Source: Diphasiastrum complanatum
Lineage: Eukaryota; Streptophyta; Lycopodiopsida; Lycopodiales; Lycopodiaceae
Length of the DNA: 64,000 nt
Assembly (NCBI GenBank): GCA_029204225.1
Contig: CM055094.1
Location: forward strand, 71,855,884 to 71,919,883
Direction of reading: 5' to 3'
Shown here: piece after piece, positions 25,161 through 36,003 of the stretch
How the letters are laid out: the number at the start of each line of letters is the position of its first letter
How positions within the stretch are numbered: the stretch's first letter is position 1
Notes under the pieces: model-generated
Told to the model about the DNA's origin: nothing
Database searches by the model: none
The model's input: only the letters and a program-made list of their open reading frames with translations
Position numbers and translations under genes: made by a program

Positions 25161-25366
25161 TAATTGTTGTAATTTTTTTTTATCTATTATAAATAACAAG
25201 TTAATAAAAAACAACTTTATGATTAATTTAAAAGCAAATAAGAATTTTTTTTATATTTTGAATAGGTGTATACTTATAATAAAATGTGGACTAAAAATTA
25301 AATGATCATTATCTCAAATTATTATGCTCTGACGAATTAAAGTTACTATCAGTTGAATATTACATG

Positions 25367-28240
25367 CTATCTTATGTATTTATAGACTTCATCATCTGAG
25401 TTGTTGGAATCATGAGAATCAATTCTCGGGTTTTCAATATTTATAAAACTCGAAGGTATATGTACATCTTCATCAGATATACTTGTGTTGTCCAAATTTA
25501 GATCTTCCATTTCATTCTCAACATATGCATTTTCGAATACATGTCTTGAGCGTGGCTTAATTTGAACAACATACCACCAATCTTTGTTTAGTCGATCTGG
25601 TTGAAAAAATACCTGCACATTTAGCAATTTTAGGACTAGATATTTGGTATGCTCACATTTTAATTCACAATAAATAGATGTAATGAAAAAGTAGTGTAGA
25701 TGATTAATATAACATTGATCACAATTGACAAAAAGAAAAAAAATGCGAAATTCATGCACACCTGTTCACAATGACGAGGCAACACCAATGTGTCTGAAAA
25801 GCCCATGCTTAATGTCTTGGTTGAATCGATAGCAAAAAATCCACTACGATCTTTTTTACAGTTGCATTTGATCCTCTATATTGATTTTGAACCATTTCAC
25901 GTCAAACAACATTTATCCATTTCACCAAAACACACCTCATATATGGCTTGTATGGTTCCTACATACTCAAGCTCTCCAGAAATTGGACTTTGAACTCGAG
26001 CACTACTCCGACTTTGTTGATGGAAGGATGCCATCACACCATAATCATAAGTTCGTCATTTCATATCAATTGATTCTATGCAATGATGAAGACCATATGC
26101 CCACATTGCACTATACTTTCAATACTGTCACATGTTGATTATAATTAAAACAATAATCAATCATCGTACAAATTAAAATTGTTCACTTAAAAAAAATAGA
26201 GTTATAGACAAACCTTCCAATCACATCCTCTTGCAAATTCCCATTATGTGTCAGATATGAATTGTCCCTTTGGTCTTGCTTGTTGGAGTGTATCAACCAT
26301 CTAGTCTATAGTGCATTGGTTGGGCAATGGCTCAAGATCATGTGAAGGTGTAGCTTGACCTCTACGCCTATTGCGTCGGTGTCGATTTCTAGTCAATACC
26401 CTCTTTTTTTTTTCTTCTTCATATAATTCCAACCATTTATCCATTAATCCTGAATTATATAGCATGAAGGTTAAAAATTTTTCTCTCAAACTAGGTGTCA
26501 TTTTTTTAAGACTACCCATACCTTGAGGTTTTCCACCTTTCACCTCATTGCTTTCCTCATCATGCCATAGTTGTGGAGCAGATGGATCTATTTGAAACAA
26601 AACTTTGGCAACATAAAATAGAGATTCTTGCACTAACCATCCCTCTGACATGCTTCCCTCTGGCCTTGCCTTCTGACGCACAAAATTTTTCAACACTTTC
26701 ATGAATCTCTCCAAGAAAAACATCCACCTACAAAAAATTTTAACACATTAATGAGAACATTATGTTATTTATAATTTGAAAGAATCACACTACATTCATT
26801 GAAAGTACTAAAATCAAATTCAAGTGTATTATACCTTGAGTGCACATGACCGGCAATACCACCTTCTTGGACCAAGTGCACAAGCAGATGCACCTATATG
26901 TCTAGGATAGAAGTTGGAAAATCCCTCTCAAGCATACATACAACCTCCACCATATCTTCTTGCTTTGTTTGCACATCTATCTCACGAATCTCCTTACTAC
27001 ACATCCATCTACATCATGTTTGTAGTATAAGTAGATTTTAGTACGTTCATATTATTTTATCAAACTTGTATTAGAAAAAATACACGAAATTTCATAAGAT
27101 ATCGATGTAAACAAAAAAAATTAAGTACCTGACAATGGATGCTAATTTGTAAATGGCATCACGAAGTTGATCAGTTAGATAAACACGAATGCACATTGGA
27201 AATATGTACTTGACCATCTTCAACCAATCGTGAGACTTTAGACCATGGAGTTTTCCTTCAGCTGTGAATGATGTTTGTAGTGAATGAGCAAAACCCATTG
27301 GTGTTCTCATCTCGCAAATGACTGACCATACGTACTTATACTCTTCTTTTGTAAGAATCCAAGGGGCTCTTGGAATATTATAGGTATTTCCATCAGTATG
27401 TAATTTTGGCCAATTTTTTTCTTCTTTGTTTTTAATTCTTGTAGATCATGCCTGGCAGAAATACTGTCTTTGTCGCCCACCAAGTGTTTCCATATTGATG
27501 CACCCACATTTTTGAATATGTGCATAGGATCAAGCAAGTGATTGATCAAAAGGTTATTCCAATATGGTAAACAATGAAAGATGGATAGTCTTTTCATACC
27601 ATTGATTGGCTTAGTCTCGGATTCAATCCAAATTTTGTGCCAATCTGCCACGAACATTCTCTTTGGAGGCATTCTTGTTTCTGATCTTCCTCCAAAGCCT
27701 CTTCTATGAGCATTTCTAAATGGATGATTTTCATCATGCAAGTACTTGCGATGATTTCATACACAACTTTGTTTAAATGACGTGAGTGACGAGCATCAAT
27801 ATTTGGTCCACAAATGAGACACGCGTGATATCCAGAAGTTGTAAAACCTAAAAGAATCAAATCCAATTCGTGTTATAAATAGAATTCTTTTAAAGCATAA
27901 ATATTGCATGCATAAAAAATAAATATACAAACATTACAAATGATTTCATTCTATAGTCACTTGAACAATCGCCCAATCTTGGATAGTCATGCATATTTCA
28001 CATTAACATCGCCCGCAACAAAAATGTTTTGTCTTGAAGTGGATGTGAGATGTCATATGCTTGGACTCCCTTCCATAGTAGTTATAGTTCCTCAATCAAT
28101 GGTGCAAAGTAGATATCCATATTTTTTACTTTATGTTTTCCAGGAATTAGAAGTGCTAGCATTAGATGTCCTTTTTTTATGCTTAGCCAAGGTGGAATGT
28201 TATAGTTGACCAATACCACTGGCCAAGTAGACCACATGCC
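25367..28240 (-). pseudogene. CACTA (En/Spm) TNP2-type transposase, central and C-terminal part
   Basis: Minus-strand pieces in order: STWPVVLVNYNIPPW and LIPGKHKVKNMDIYFAPLIEEL (28235-28082); GYHACLICG (27.8 kb); HPFRNAHRRGFGG; LPYWNNLLINHLLDPMHIFK and NVGASIWKHL (27741-27400); LKSHDWLKMVKYIFP (27.2 kb). Then the DUF4218-like FFLERFMKVLKNFVRQKARP and EGSMSEGWLVQESL (26723-26600), and near the end DRLNKDWWYVVQIKPRS (25.6 kb). This is the TNP2 order; LLDPMHIFKN holds the conserved 'LDvMHieKN' acidic block of the catalytic core. Gaps between the pieces may be introns or decay. The N-terminal part is in the opposite orientation next to it (28240-29008). Confidence 0.85.
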
Positions 28241-29008
28241 AGCTTGATAAATAACATCTATGAGCATCATGATATGGAAGAATGCACTGAACATGATAGC
28301 GAATCATTTATTAGTGTCGAGGAAAAAAAATTGAGAGAAGAATCAAACACACCATTATATCCTGTAGCAAAGACATCTTGTTTGGCCGCTTTGTTGCTTA
28401 TATTGAACCTCCAAGCAAAATATAAATGGAGTGATACAAGTGTTACATCCTTATTTGGGTAAATAAGATTGAGATTTTTTTTTAAGAATTTAATAGATGT
28501 GTTGTTCAAGTCAAATGTTTTAGTTGGCTAAATGATCTTTTATTTTATATTATGAAAATTCATTTCATTATGTACAGGTTAACTACTCCCAGAAGGAAAC
28601 ACTATGTTAGAGACAAGAGGTGAGGCATGCAAAATGTTGAGTGCAATGGGAATGGACTATACATTGCATCATGCTTGTCCAAAAGATTGCATCTTATATC
28701 GTGGTGAGTATCGAGGGCTCTTTGTCCTGTATGTGATACTCCTCGATATCGAGATGACTTACAAGGGACCACTATCCAATAATCCCACGATTGCAACGAT
28801 TGTTTCGTTGCAAGTCTCTTGCAGAACTTGTGAATTGGCATGCTAGTCATCGTTCTTCGGATGAGATCATGAGAGTACCCTCAGACTCTCCTGCATGGAA
28901 ACACATTGACAAAGAATATCCATGTTTCACAAGTGAAACAAGAAATATAAGATTTGGACTTGCAACAGATGGGGTTAACCCCTTTTTGATTTCAACTTCA
29001 TCTTGAAT
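28240..29008 (+). pseudogene. CACTA transposase N-terminal part, inverted
   Basis: Plus-strand pieces: SNTPLYPVAKTSCLAALLL with LNLQAKYKWSDTSVTSL (28300-28460), LLPEGNT then EACKMLSAMGMDYTLHHACP and KDCILYRGEYRGL (28590-28720), CPVC..PRY in another frame, and LAELVNWHASHRSSDEIMRV, DSPAWKHIDKEYPCF, FGLATDGVNPF (28800-29000). These are the N-terminal TNP2 blocks (PLY.g.k..k..a.l.l...K......d..f...L..lLP..N.lP..yye). Its C-terminal end would join directly to STWPVV on the minus strand at 28235, so a segment of about 770 bp has flipped. Confidence 0.85.
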
Positions 29009-29272
29009 GCAAAAATCATTTTCAGCACTTGATCTTGATTCTGAAGAAGAAGAAAAAGAAGATCGAGGGTGATTTGCTTTGGCACGTTGTTGTTCATCTA
29101 TTTTCATCATGGCTCTCAATCTCATACGCTCACGACATGATAGTTGATTTATGTGCGGCCCATCATATGCCAATCTTGTTTTGGATATGGAGTGACTATT
29201 GTCATCATCACTAGAGCTAGATGACAATTCATAGTTCTTCAAACATGGGAAAAGAATTAACATATTTATCAA
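29009..29272 (-). other. Unnamed Ser/Asp-rich ORF
   Basis: The minus frame reads ELSSSSSDDDNSHSISKTRL, then basic RERMRLRAMMKIDEQQRAKA and a second Ser-rich part, and continues antisense into the CACTA segment. It has no known domain. It could be the start of the CACTA ORF before the inversion, since it is on the expected strand and upstream. Confidence 0.35.
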
Positions 29273-29419
29273 TTAACATATAAGATTGTCATTCATGAAA
29301 ATTAAAACTAAAATTAAGACATGCAAATCAAACACCATATCTTAAATTAAGGCATGCAATATGAAATATAAAAAAAACAATTAATTCACATTCAATATAA
29401 CTTGCTCTCACTAAATAGA

Positions 29420-29800
29420 TAAAATGTATTTTGATATTCACAAGGTACATGCTTGAGTTTGGCTCAAAGCCTTTTGTACACATCTTGGAAGAGGGCGATT
29501 GAAGTTATATTTGATGAATAGCTCTTCACCACATTTAATGGGCCTTATCGCACGTACCATTACGTACTTTTTGAGTTCCTAGAAAAGTATTCTTTCTTTC
29601 CATTGGTACGTTCCTCGAAATCACAATTAATTAATGAAGGGTGCCCAACGGAACTATTTATATATGCAGCAATATTGCCATATTTTTCTGGACGCCCATC
29701 AATGTAGATACGATGTGATTTCGAAACATTCTCTCCTTGCACACGTCGCTCTTCCAAAGAACAAGCATTGGCATTCAAGCCGTAAACCTGCATTCTCCAT
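29420..29800 (-). pseudogene. SET-domain (histone methyltransferase-like) fragment
   Basis: Minus-strand translation gives YIDGRPEKYGNIAAYINSS followed by NCDFEE, then after a frame change YVMVRAIRPIKCGEELFIKY and NFNRP. The GN-A-(Y/F)IN-S stretch and the v.A.r.I..GEEL..Y block are the two conserved ends of SET domains, which bind S-adenosylmethionine and the substrate lysine. The usual NHSC becomes NSSVGHP. No upstream SET half or other domain is visible. It is fused on its 5' side to a copia integrase fragment, so this is a TE-associated relic. Confidence 0.65.
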
Positions 29801-29869
29801 TGGTGACAACATAGAGCATGCCAATCACCCCAATTGTATTGAGGTATCAACCTTAGGCTTCTTCTTGAA

Positions 29870-30115
29870 TAAGACTTCATATGATGATCTTCCTGCAAGA
29901 GTATTGTGAGGTAGTCTATTGCACAAATAATTTGCACAATTTATTGCTTCTCCCCAAAATTCAATAGGAAAAGAAGCTTCAATTTGAATTGCTTCAACAC
30001 ATTCACATAAGATCTATTTTTCCTTTTGGCAACCCCATTTTGAGATGGGGAATAAGCACAAGAAAATTCTCTCTTGATCCCTTCAAGCTCACAATAATCA
30101 TGGAATTTATTGGAT
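29870..30115 (-). pseudogene. Copia integrase fragment (catalytic E region)
   Basis: It reads HDYCELEGIKREFSCAY, then SPSQNGVAKRKNRSY, and in a shifted frame FPIEFWGEAINCANYLCNRLP with YEVLFKKKP. This is the end of the integrase core (Q-NGV-ER-NR) and the fWgEA..tA.Y..NR.P block. The usual VFGC block is replaced by SET-domain sequence from about 29800. No other part of this copia is seen; on its other side the gypsy leader begins. Confidence 0.85.
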
Positions 30116-30218
30116 CAGATTCTTAAAAAGTGGAATACAGGTAGCAAATCTTATCTGAGATAGTTTTTGGAAAAAACTATATCCAATCTCATTATTGATT
30201 TGATCTAAATTTGTAAAG

Positions 30219-31977
30219 ATGGCTGCCCCTGGAGCTGCTTCTGGAGGTGCTCCACAAGAAGTCAATCCAATTATTGTTAGAAGAGCACCCCGATTGGATC
30301 TACCCAAATATAATGGATTAACAAATACAGTTAGATTTCTTTAGATCTATGCTGAATCATGTGAGGTCTAGGGTGAGATTTATCCTCAAGATAAACTTAA
30401 GCTGTTTCCTATGGCCTTAACAGGTGCAGCACAAGATTGGTACAATAACCAAGATGAAACTGAGCGTAAAGATTTGGTAGGTTGTTAAACGAGCCCTTAT
30501 CACATGGTTCAAACCGCGAAAGTTTATGGAAGACCCTTTCCTACTTTTAAGTAATATTAAAATGGGAAAGCGGGAAATGGTTCGAGATTATATCGAAAGG
30601 GTGAAACGTCATAGATCTGAATGTGAGGCTGGGCTGATTAATGAAAATGCCATGATTATGTGGTTTTTGTCAGGTCTTCCTAAACGGATTAAACATGAGC
30701 TGAAACGCCATAATAAGTACGCACTTTTGCAAAATGCGATGGACGATGCAATTCGGGAGGAGGATGAAGATTCAGATGATGAGCCAAATGTCAGTATGTT
30801 GCCTTATACAGCAGGGCAGACTACTACGACATCCACCACTATTGCATCAACGAATGCCAATACTACTGGAGAAATGATGCTCAATGAGTTCGCGAAACTT
30901 GGGAAGACCCAGCAGAAACAGATAGAAAAGTTGCAGTTGCAATTTGATAAGAAGATCAAAGAATTGGAAATTTTCCATAGATAAGCGAACAAGGAACCTG
31001 AGAAGTTTGTAAAGACTTTTCCTACCAGGGAAAATGTCTGGTGTTCTATTTGTACAGGAAATCACACAGTGAACGAGTGTCCTCAATTGAAAAAACAAAT
31101 GGAAATCAGTGTTTGCCATCTGTGTAATTCACCTGACCATGAGACTGTCTTTTGCAACTTCAACCCTCGGATAATTCAGCAACGATATGCATGGATGAGA
31201 TATCGAGATCCATAGTATGGAGGCAATCCAGCAGCAAGACTGCGACAATCTACTCTTGGATACTCGGAACGTCTAGCCTTGCCTGCCCCACCAAAACACT
31301 CCGCTCCTCCTGCCAATTTGATGGAACCAGAACCTGATGGAAGTACTGAGCAATGGATCTATGGTAATGATCAGGAAGGTGGATCTTCAGAACAGTATGC
31401 CATTTATGTTGTCGCTCAACAACAAGCCTCGAGAAATTGGGCCAGAGCACCACTTGGATGCTTTGCATGTGGAGAAAATCACAGAGTTGCAGAATGCCCA
31501 AATAAAGAAAAATTTGTACCATTTTGTTGTGACTGTGGATATGAACATTGCTATAAAGATTGTCCAGCAAGACCGAAGCCACCACCAGATATAGCACCTA
31601 TAAATTTGATAACAATCAAGCAAGGATCGGTAGCTCAGAATAAATCAAGTGCACCCTTGATGGTGGTCACCAGAGCACAAAAGCAAAAAGAAACAGTAGT
31701 GGATTCAGTACCTGCTAATTCTATACCATTGAACGATACACCAACATCATCGGGAGTCTATCCAAATCTTAATGCAGAAAAACGAAGATATCAGGATATG
31801 AGACAGTGGATTAAACATCTGCAAAAAGAAGAGGAACTTGAAGCTGCTAAAGTAACAGCTGAAGTTTGGTCTTCACCATTGCAGCCTCCAAGAAATTTAC
31901 GTACGGATATGAATGATCAATTACATCATCACGAAGAACCCTTCAAGATGACTGAACCGGAAGCACCGCATACATAA
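30219..31977 (+). pseudogene. Gypsy element G1 gag with four zinc knuckles
   Basis: The ATG at 30219 begins MAAPGAASGG; LDLPKYNGLTNTVRF and KLKLFPMALTGAAQDWYNN are the capsid start. A frameshift before 30526 leads to the frame used by everything downstream, with MVRDYIERVKRHRSECE, MWFLSGLP, and a coiled-coil-like Gln/Lys stretch before 30984. Then come four zinc knuckles: CSICTGNHTVNEC and CHLCNSPDHETVFC (about 31053-31158), CFACGENHRVAEC and CCDCGYEHCYKDC (about 31459-31566). The first, third and fourth have X3 in place of X4 before His. In-frame stops lie at 30982, 31213 and 31975. Gag packages the element RNA. Confidence 0.85.
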
Positions 31978-31983
31978 ATACTC

Positions 31984-33462
31984 ATGAATATTTTGTCTAG
32001 CAAGATCAATATTTCATTGGGAGAGTTCCTAAAGTTGGTGTCAAAAGTAAAAGAAGTCTTAGCGCAAAAGTTAGCTCAAGAAGAATCAGAAGACCATCAT
32101 GAGCCGCTTTTTTGTGCTGGATTTGAAAAATCTAATGATGTACTCCATGTTGGAGCCGCATGGGAAAGTGAACAAAAGAATATCACTCTGCCGATACAGC
32201 ATAGACAATTTTCTAAAGAAGCAGCCGTGATAGATGGCGATTCAGGAGTTAACCTGATTTCTGCAAAGCTATGTACAAAATCGGGCCTTACAAAGATTAA
32301 GTCTGCTACTTTTGCTATTAAGCTAGCTGACCAAACGATAGTTCGTCCACAAGGAATGGTAGAAGATATACATGTCAAGATTGCAGGAGTACAGTTCGTC
32401 ATTACTTTCGTCGTGATGGACTTACCATAAGCACCAAATGTCTACTGAGTTCTCTTAGGACGTCCATGGTTACGAGTTGCGCAAGTAATTCATAACTGGG
32501 GTACCAGAAAAATCACTTTTGAAAATCGTGAACTTGTAGTTAAAGTTGATGCTACGACTTTGACTATCAAGCCAGTGGTCCAAAAAGCGGAATGCGATTC
32601 ATCAACAATGGATCACACTTGTGATCGACCAGAGAAAAAATTGGGAGTTCACTACGATTCTCAAACAGATACTGTCAATTGGAATGAAGCTCTTGCAACA
32701 GTTGATTGTACAGTAGGATATATGTGTCAACAAGATATTCAATCAGAGATGAACGAGATTTCTTTGCTAGATCAAACTTTGGATACACCAATCACGTTTC
32801 CACTAAATGTGCTGAATGTAGCCTGGATATCAACGGAACCTATACCAGATCCAATTGAGGATAATCTCATACCAATGAGCCATGCCTTAACTTATGATGG
32901 CAATGTAGAACTTACGGATAAACAGATTCTACATCATATGGATCCCACCAGATTTGGAGTGCGTAATGTTTCCGATGAACCAACAATCAAATCATCCAAA
33001 GCAGTTACATTGAAGGGAGAAAGGATCACAGGTTCGATGACGAAGAAACAAGCAAAGCAACATTATAATACGATCCTGAAATGGGAAAATCCCCCTCAAA
33101 AAATCGATTCAAAGGAGGTGCCACCTCTATTGGATAAAGGTAAAGGAAAAGTCAAGAATGATTTTTCAAGTCAGAACTCCAGCAAGACATCTTTGTCTAG
33201 GAAGTCTTCACCTGTGAAGAAAGATTTATCATCCCGAAAGTCATCACCTCCACAATCAATTCCTGCTAAGAAGACTAAACGAAAATCCAAGACAAGTCCT
33301 TTCGAAAAAGAACAAGCAAATGTAGTCCAGCATGATATGCCAGAGCATTTTAAACGTTATACACTGGATGATGTGGTTATCATGTTACCTAAAGCACATC
33401 GTGAACCTGAAGAACACATGCCAGAATCAAAAGAGGTTTACGATGGCCCAGCTAGGACGTAG
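31984..33462 (+). pseudogene. Gypsy element G1 protease and linker
   Basis: AAVIDGDSGVNLIS (about 32222-32265) is the retropepsin active-site loop; in this gypsy group the loop is usually IDGGSGVN. The closing motif VLLGRPWLRVAQVIHNWGT follows, after two in-frame stops at 32428 and 32446. From 32560 an open linker of about 300 aa with a Lys/Ser-rich basic part (KKTKRKSKTSPF) leads to the reverse transcriptase; it has no known fold. A TAG at 33460 separates it from the next block. Confidence 0.8.
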
Positions 33463-33465
33463 CCA

Positions 33466-34575
33466 ATGAATCTTGCAGAACCAGGAGAACCGAAAAAGAT
33501 TGTACAAGTGGGATCACAACTTACTCCTGAACAGTATCAAGCACTCCGTTTGTTACTTATTAAGTATCAAGATTGCTTTGCATGGACTTATCAAAATTTG
33601 AAGGGTATTCCGACATTAGTCATTGAACATACCATACCTTTAGTACCTGATGCAGTACCAAAGGTTACAAAGTTCTATCGCTGTAATCCTAATGTGGCAG
33701 ATCTGATAAAGAAAGAACTTCAGAGATTGCTTGACGTCAATTTCATTTATGAGATCGAGCATACCGAATGGATTTCACCGATTGTCATTGTTCCTAAGAA
33801 ACATGGGAAATTGTGAATCTGTGTGAATCTCAAAGCATTGAATAAAGTGACACGAAAGGATCACTTTTCATTACCTTTTACTGAAAGCATTTTGGATCGC
33901 CTTGCTGGAGCGGAAGCTTATAGTTTCCTGGATGGATTAAGTGGTTACAACCTGGTTAAGATTGCACCTGCCGATCGCCACAAAACTGCTTTTGCAACAG
34001 AATGGGGCACCTATGCTTACAAAGTAATGTCGTTTGGACTCTGTAATACACCAAATTCATTCAAAAGAGTAATGCAATTTGCCTTTAAAGATTATCTGTA
34101 GAAATTCCTTGAAATTTACTTGGACGACTTAGGAGTTCATAGTATAGATACAGACCACCTGGATCGATGGGAGAAAGTCTTTGAAAGATGCCACAAATAT
34201 CAGATTTCTCTAAATCCAAAAAAATGCCAGATATGGGTTTCTCATGAAGTGGTGCTTGGACATGTGATATCAAGACATGGTATTGCCACCGATTCTTCTA
34301 AGATCAAAGTTATTGTGGAATTGCCACCGCTAGCAACAATTCGAGGAGTTTATGTGTTTATGGGTCAAAACTACTATCGAATTTTTATTATCTTCTTTGC
34401 GGATTTAGCACGACCTATATACAAATTAACTATTGTTCCTATTTGGACAGTAGAGGTGTTAGAAGCCTTTGAAAAGTTAAAAAAAGCATTATCTTCAGCA
34501 CCAATACTGCGTTCTCCAGATTGGACATTAGAGTTTCATGTTCATACGGATGCCTCAAAATATGCCATTGGATTC
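33466..34575 (+). pseudogene. Gypsy element G1 reverse transcriptase and truncated RNase H
   Basis: Blocks in order: DCFAWTYQNLKGIPTLVIEH, WISPIVIVPKKHGKL, VNLKALNKVTRKDHFSLPF, YSFLDGLSGYNLVKIAPADR, TAFATEWGTYAYKVMSFGLC, PNSFKRVMQFAF, then the catalytic box YLDDLGVHS and LGHVISRHGI. RNase H starts with FHVHTDASKYAIGFLL and stops at about 34575 where inverted copia gag begins. Stops at 33814 and 34099. The entry motif and the PR ending recall the non-chromoviral Tat/Athila side of gypsy. RNase H end and integrase are lost. Confidence 0.88.
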
Positions 34576-34912
34576 CTTCTTAGAGTCAACACTCTAGAAG
34601 TAGACTTGGATTCATAAAGCTTATTTAATGAATCCCAATCATCCTTTGATGAAGTACTCTTACCAACTTCCTTGAGAAGCTCATTGGCAACATTCATTTT
34701 TATCATGTGTACAGCCTTTTTGGCCCTCTTGTCATACCTCATTTGATTTTCTTATGCTATTGATCTCTCCCCCAAACCTACAACAATATCCAAAGCATCA
34801 TTCATCTCAATAAATGATTCCAACCTCACTTTCCAGAATGAAATTTTACTTGAGGTAAGCCTATCATTGGCTTCCAACATAACTACCTTGATGTAGCCAT
34901 GTAGCAATAACC
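34576..34912 (-). pseudogene. Inverted copia gag fragment (copia E family)
   Basis: Minus-strand reading: VVMLEANDRLTSSKISFWKV then RLESFIEMNDALDIVVG, MIKMNVANELLKEVGKSTSS and LNKLYESKSTSRVLTLRR. This matches the gag start of copia E (62840-63154). The junction with gypsy G1 falls in 'ccttcttagagtcaacac', a string shared with the gag, which suggests microhomology joining. On the other side it passes into gypsy G2. Confidence 0.88.
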
Positions 34913-35645
34913 TTGTTGAGCTGAGCTTATGCAAGAATTTGATCATCAGCTCCGATATGTCAAGGGCAGCTCTAACCAAGTTGTGGATGCGCGTAGTCGG
35001 ATTGGTGAACTAAATGAACTTTCATTCACCCAAATTTTCACTGATCTATATCTTTCACTGAGAGAGAGGTGTGAATCGGATTCTCATTTTGGTCCCATCT
35101 GGAAGTTGGTGGAGATATGAAAAAATGGGAGTGGAATAGGGATCTACTCACAGGGGTCTCAAGTTCCTAGGAAAGATAAGAAGATAGTAGAACAATTTTC
35201 TATCCGAGGTGGTTTACTATTTCGGAATGGGAAAATTTGTGTACCAGCAGATGATGAGTTAAAGAAGAGGATTCTTTATGAGTGTCATGACGTTCCCTAT
35301 GTAGGTCATCCGGGTGTACATAGGACTTTGCACTTGGTCAAAAGAGAGTTTTACTGGCCAAAACTCAAGCCATTTATCGAGTCTTATGTGGTTAAATGTA
35401 GACCTTGTCAGTTAGCCAAAGCTGAATGCTTGAAGACTAGAGGGTTGTTACTTCCCCTAGATATCCCTCAGAAACGATGGAAAAGTATATCTATGGATTT
35501 TGTGGTTGGACTTCCAAAGACCCAACGCCAAAATGATTCTATTTGGGTTGTGGATGGGATTTGGAGATATTGCACTCGACGAACTTATTTTTTGTCGGTT
35601 TATTGTTGTGTGTTTTGGAAAGCTAAATGTATGCCTATTTCATAG
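34913..35645 (+). pseudogene. Gypsy element G2 RNase H end and integrase start (copy 1)
   Basis: MQEFDHQLRYVKGSSNQVVD with ARSR closes RNase H (family: ...yvpGk.N.vADaLSR). After a stop near 35118 come GHPGVHRTLHLVKREFYWP, then VVKCRPCQLAKAE, giving the HHCC zinc finger, and [20 protein letters not shown] with the first catalytic Asp region. The integrase core ends there. The type resembles chromoviral gypsy, a different lineage from G1. A duplicate lies at 59075-60230. Confidence 0.85.
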
Positions 35646-36003
35646 GTAGGCTTTAAAATCAGAATATTGTGATTTGGGTGATGTTTTTTAGGTATGGGAA
35701 TGTGTATACCTTGATTTGCTACAAAGTTACATTTTACCATTTTTACATTGCGTCAATGGTAAACATCTTCAAAAATTTCTCCAACTACCATAGTTATTGG
35801 AGTGCTCATGAGAACATACAAATGACTTTGTTCTTACTAGAACGATGGTGATAACAAAACTAAGACATCCAAATATTCTACAAATTGTGATTGAGGTGTT
35901 GAAGAATGAGGCTAAAATAGTCCTCACTTTTCACACAACAATATGGCAACCAAAAATCACTCAAAACAAGGAAAAGAATGCAACCTATCAAGCACAATGT
36001 AAC
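35646..36003. repeat. Tail of the G2 fragment, shared with 59850-60230
   Basis: This noncoding-looking stretch follows the integrase fragment in both copies at high similarity; similarity ends near 36003/60230. It holds the kinase-like piece listed next. Confidence 0.8.
35841..35930 (+). pseudogene. Protein-kinase-like exon fragment (copy 1)
   Basis: After an acceptor-like 'ttcttactag' the frame reads MVITKLRHPNILQIVIEVLK then NEAKIVL. It resembles subdomains III-V of CIPK/SnRK3-type kinases (iMk.l.HPNiv.l.EVm.sktkiy.v) with one extra residue. It is too short for proof and carries no catalytic residue. Confidence 0.35.
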
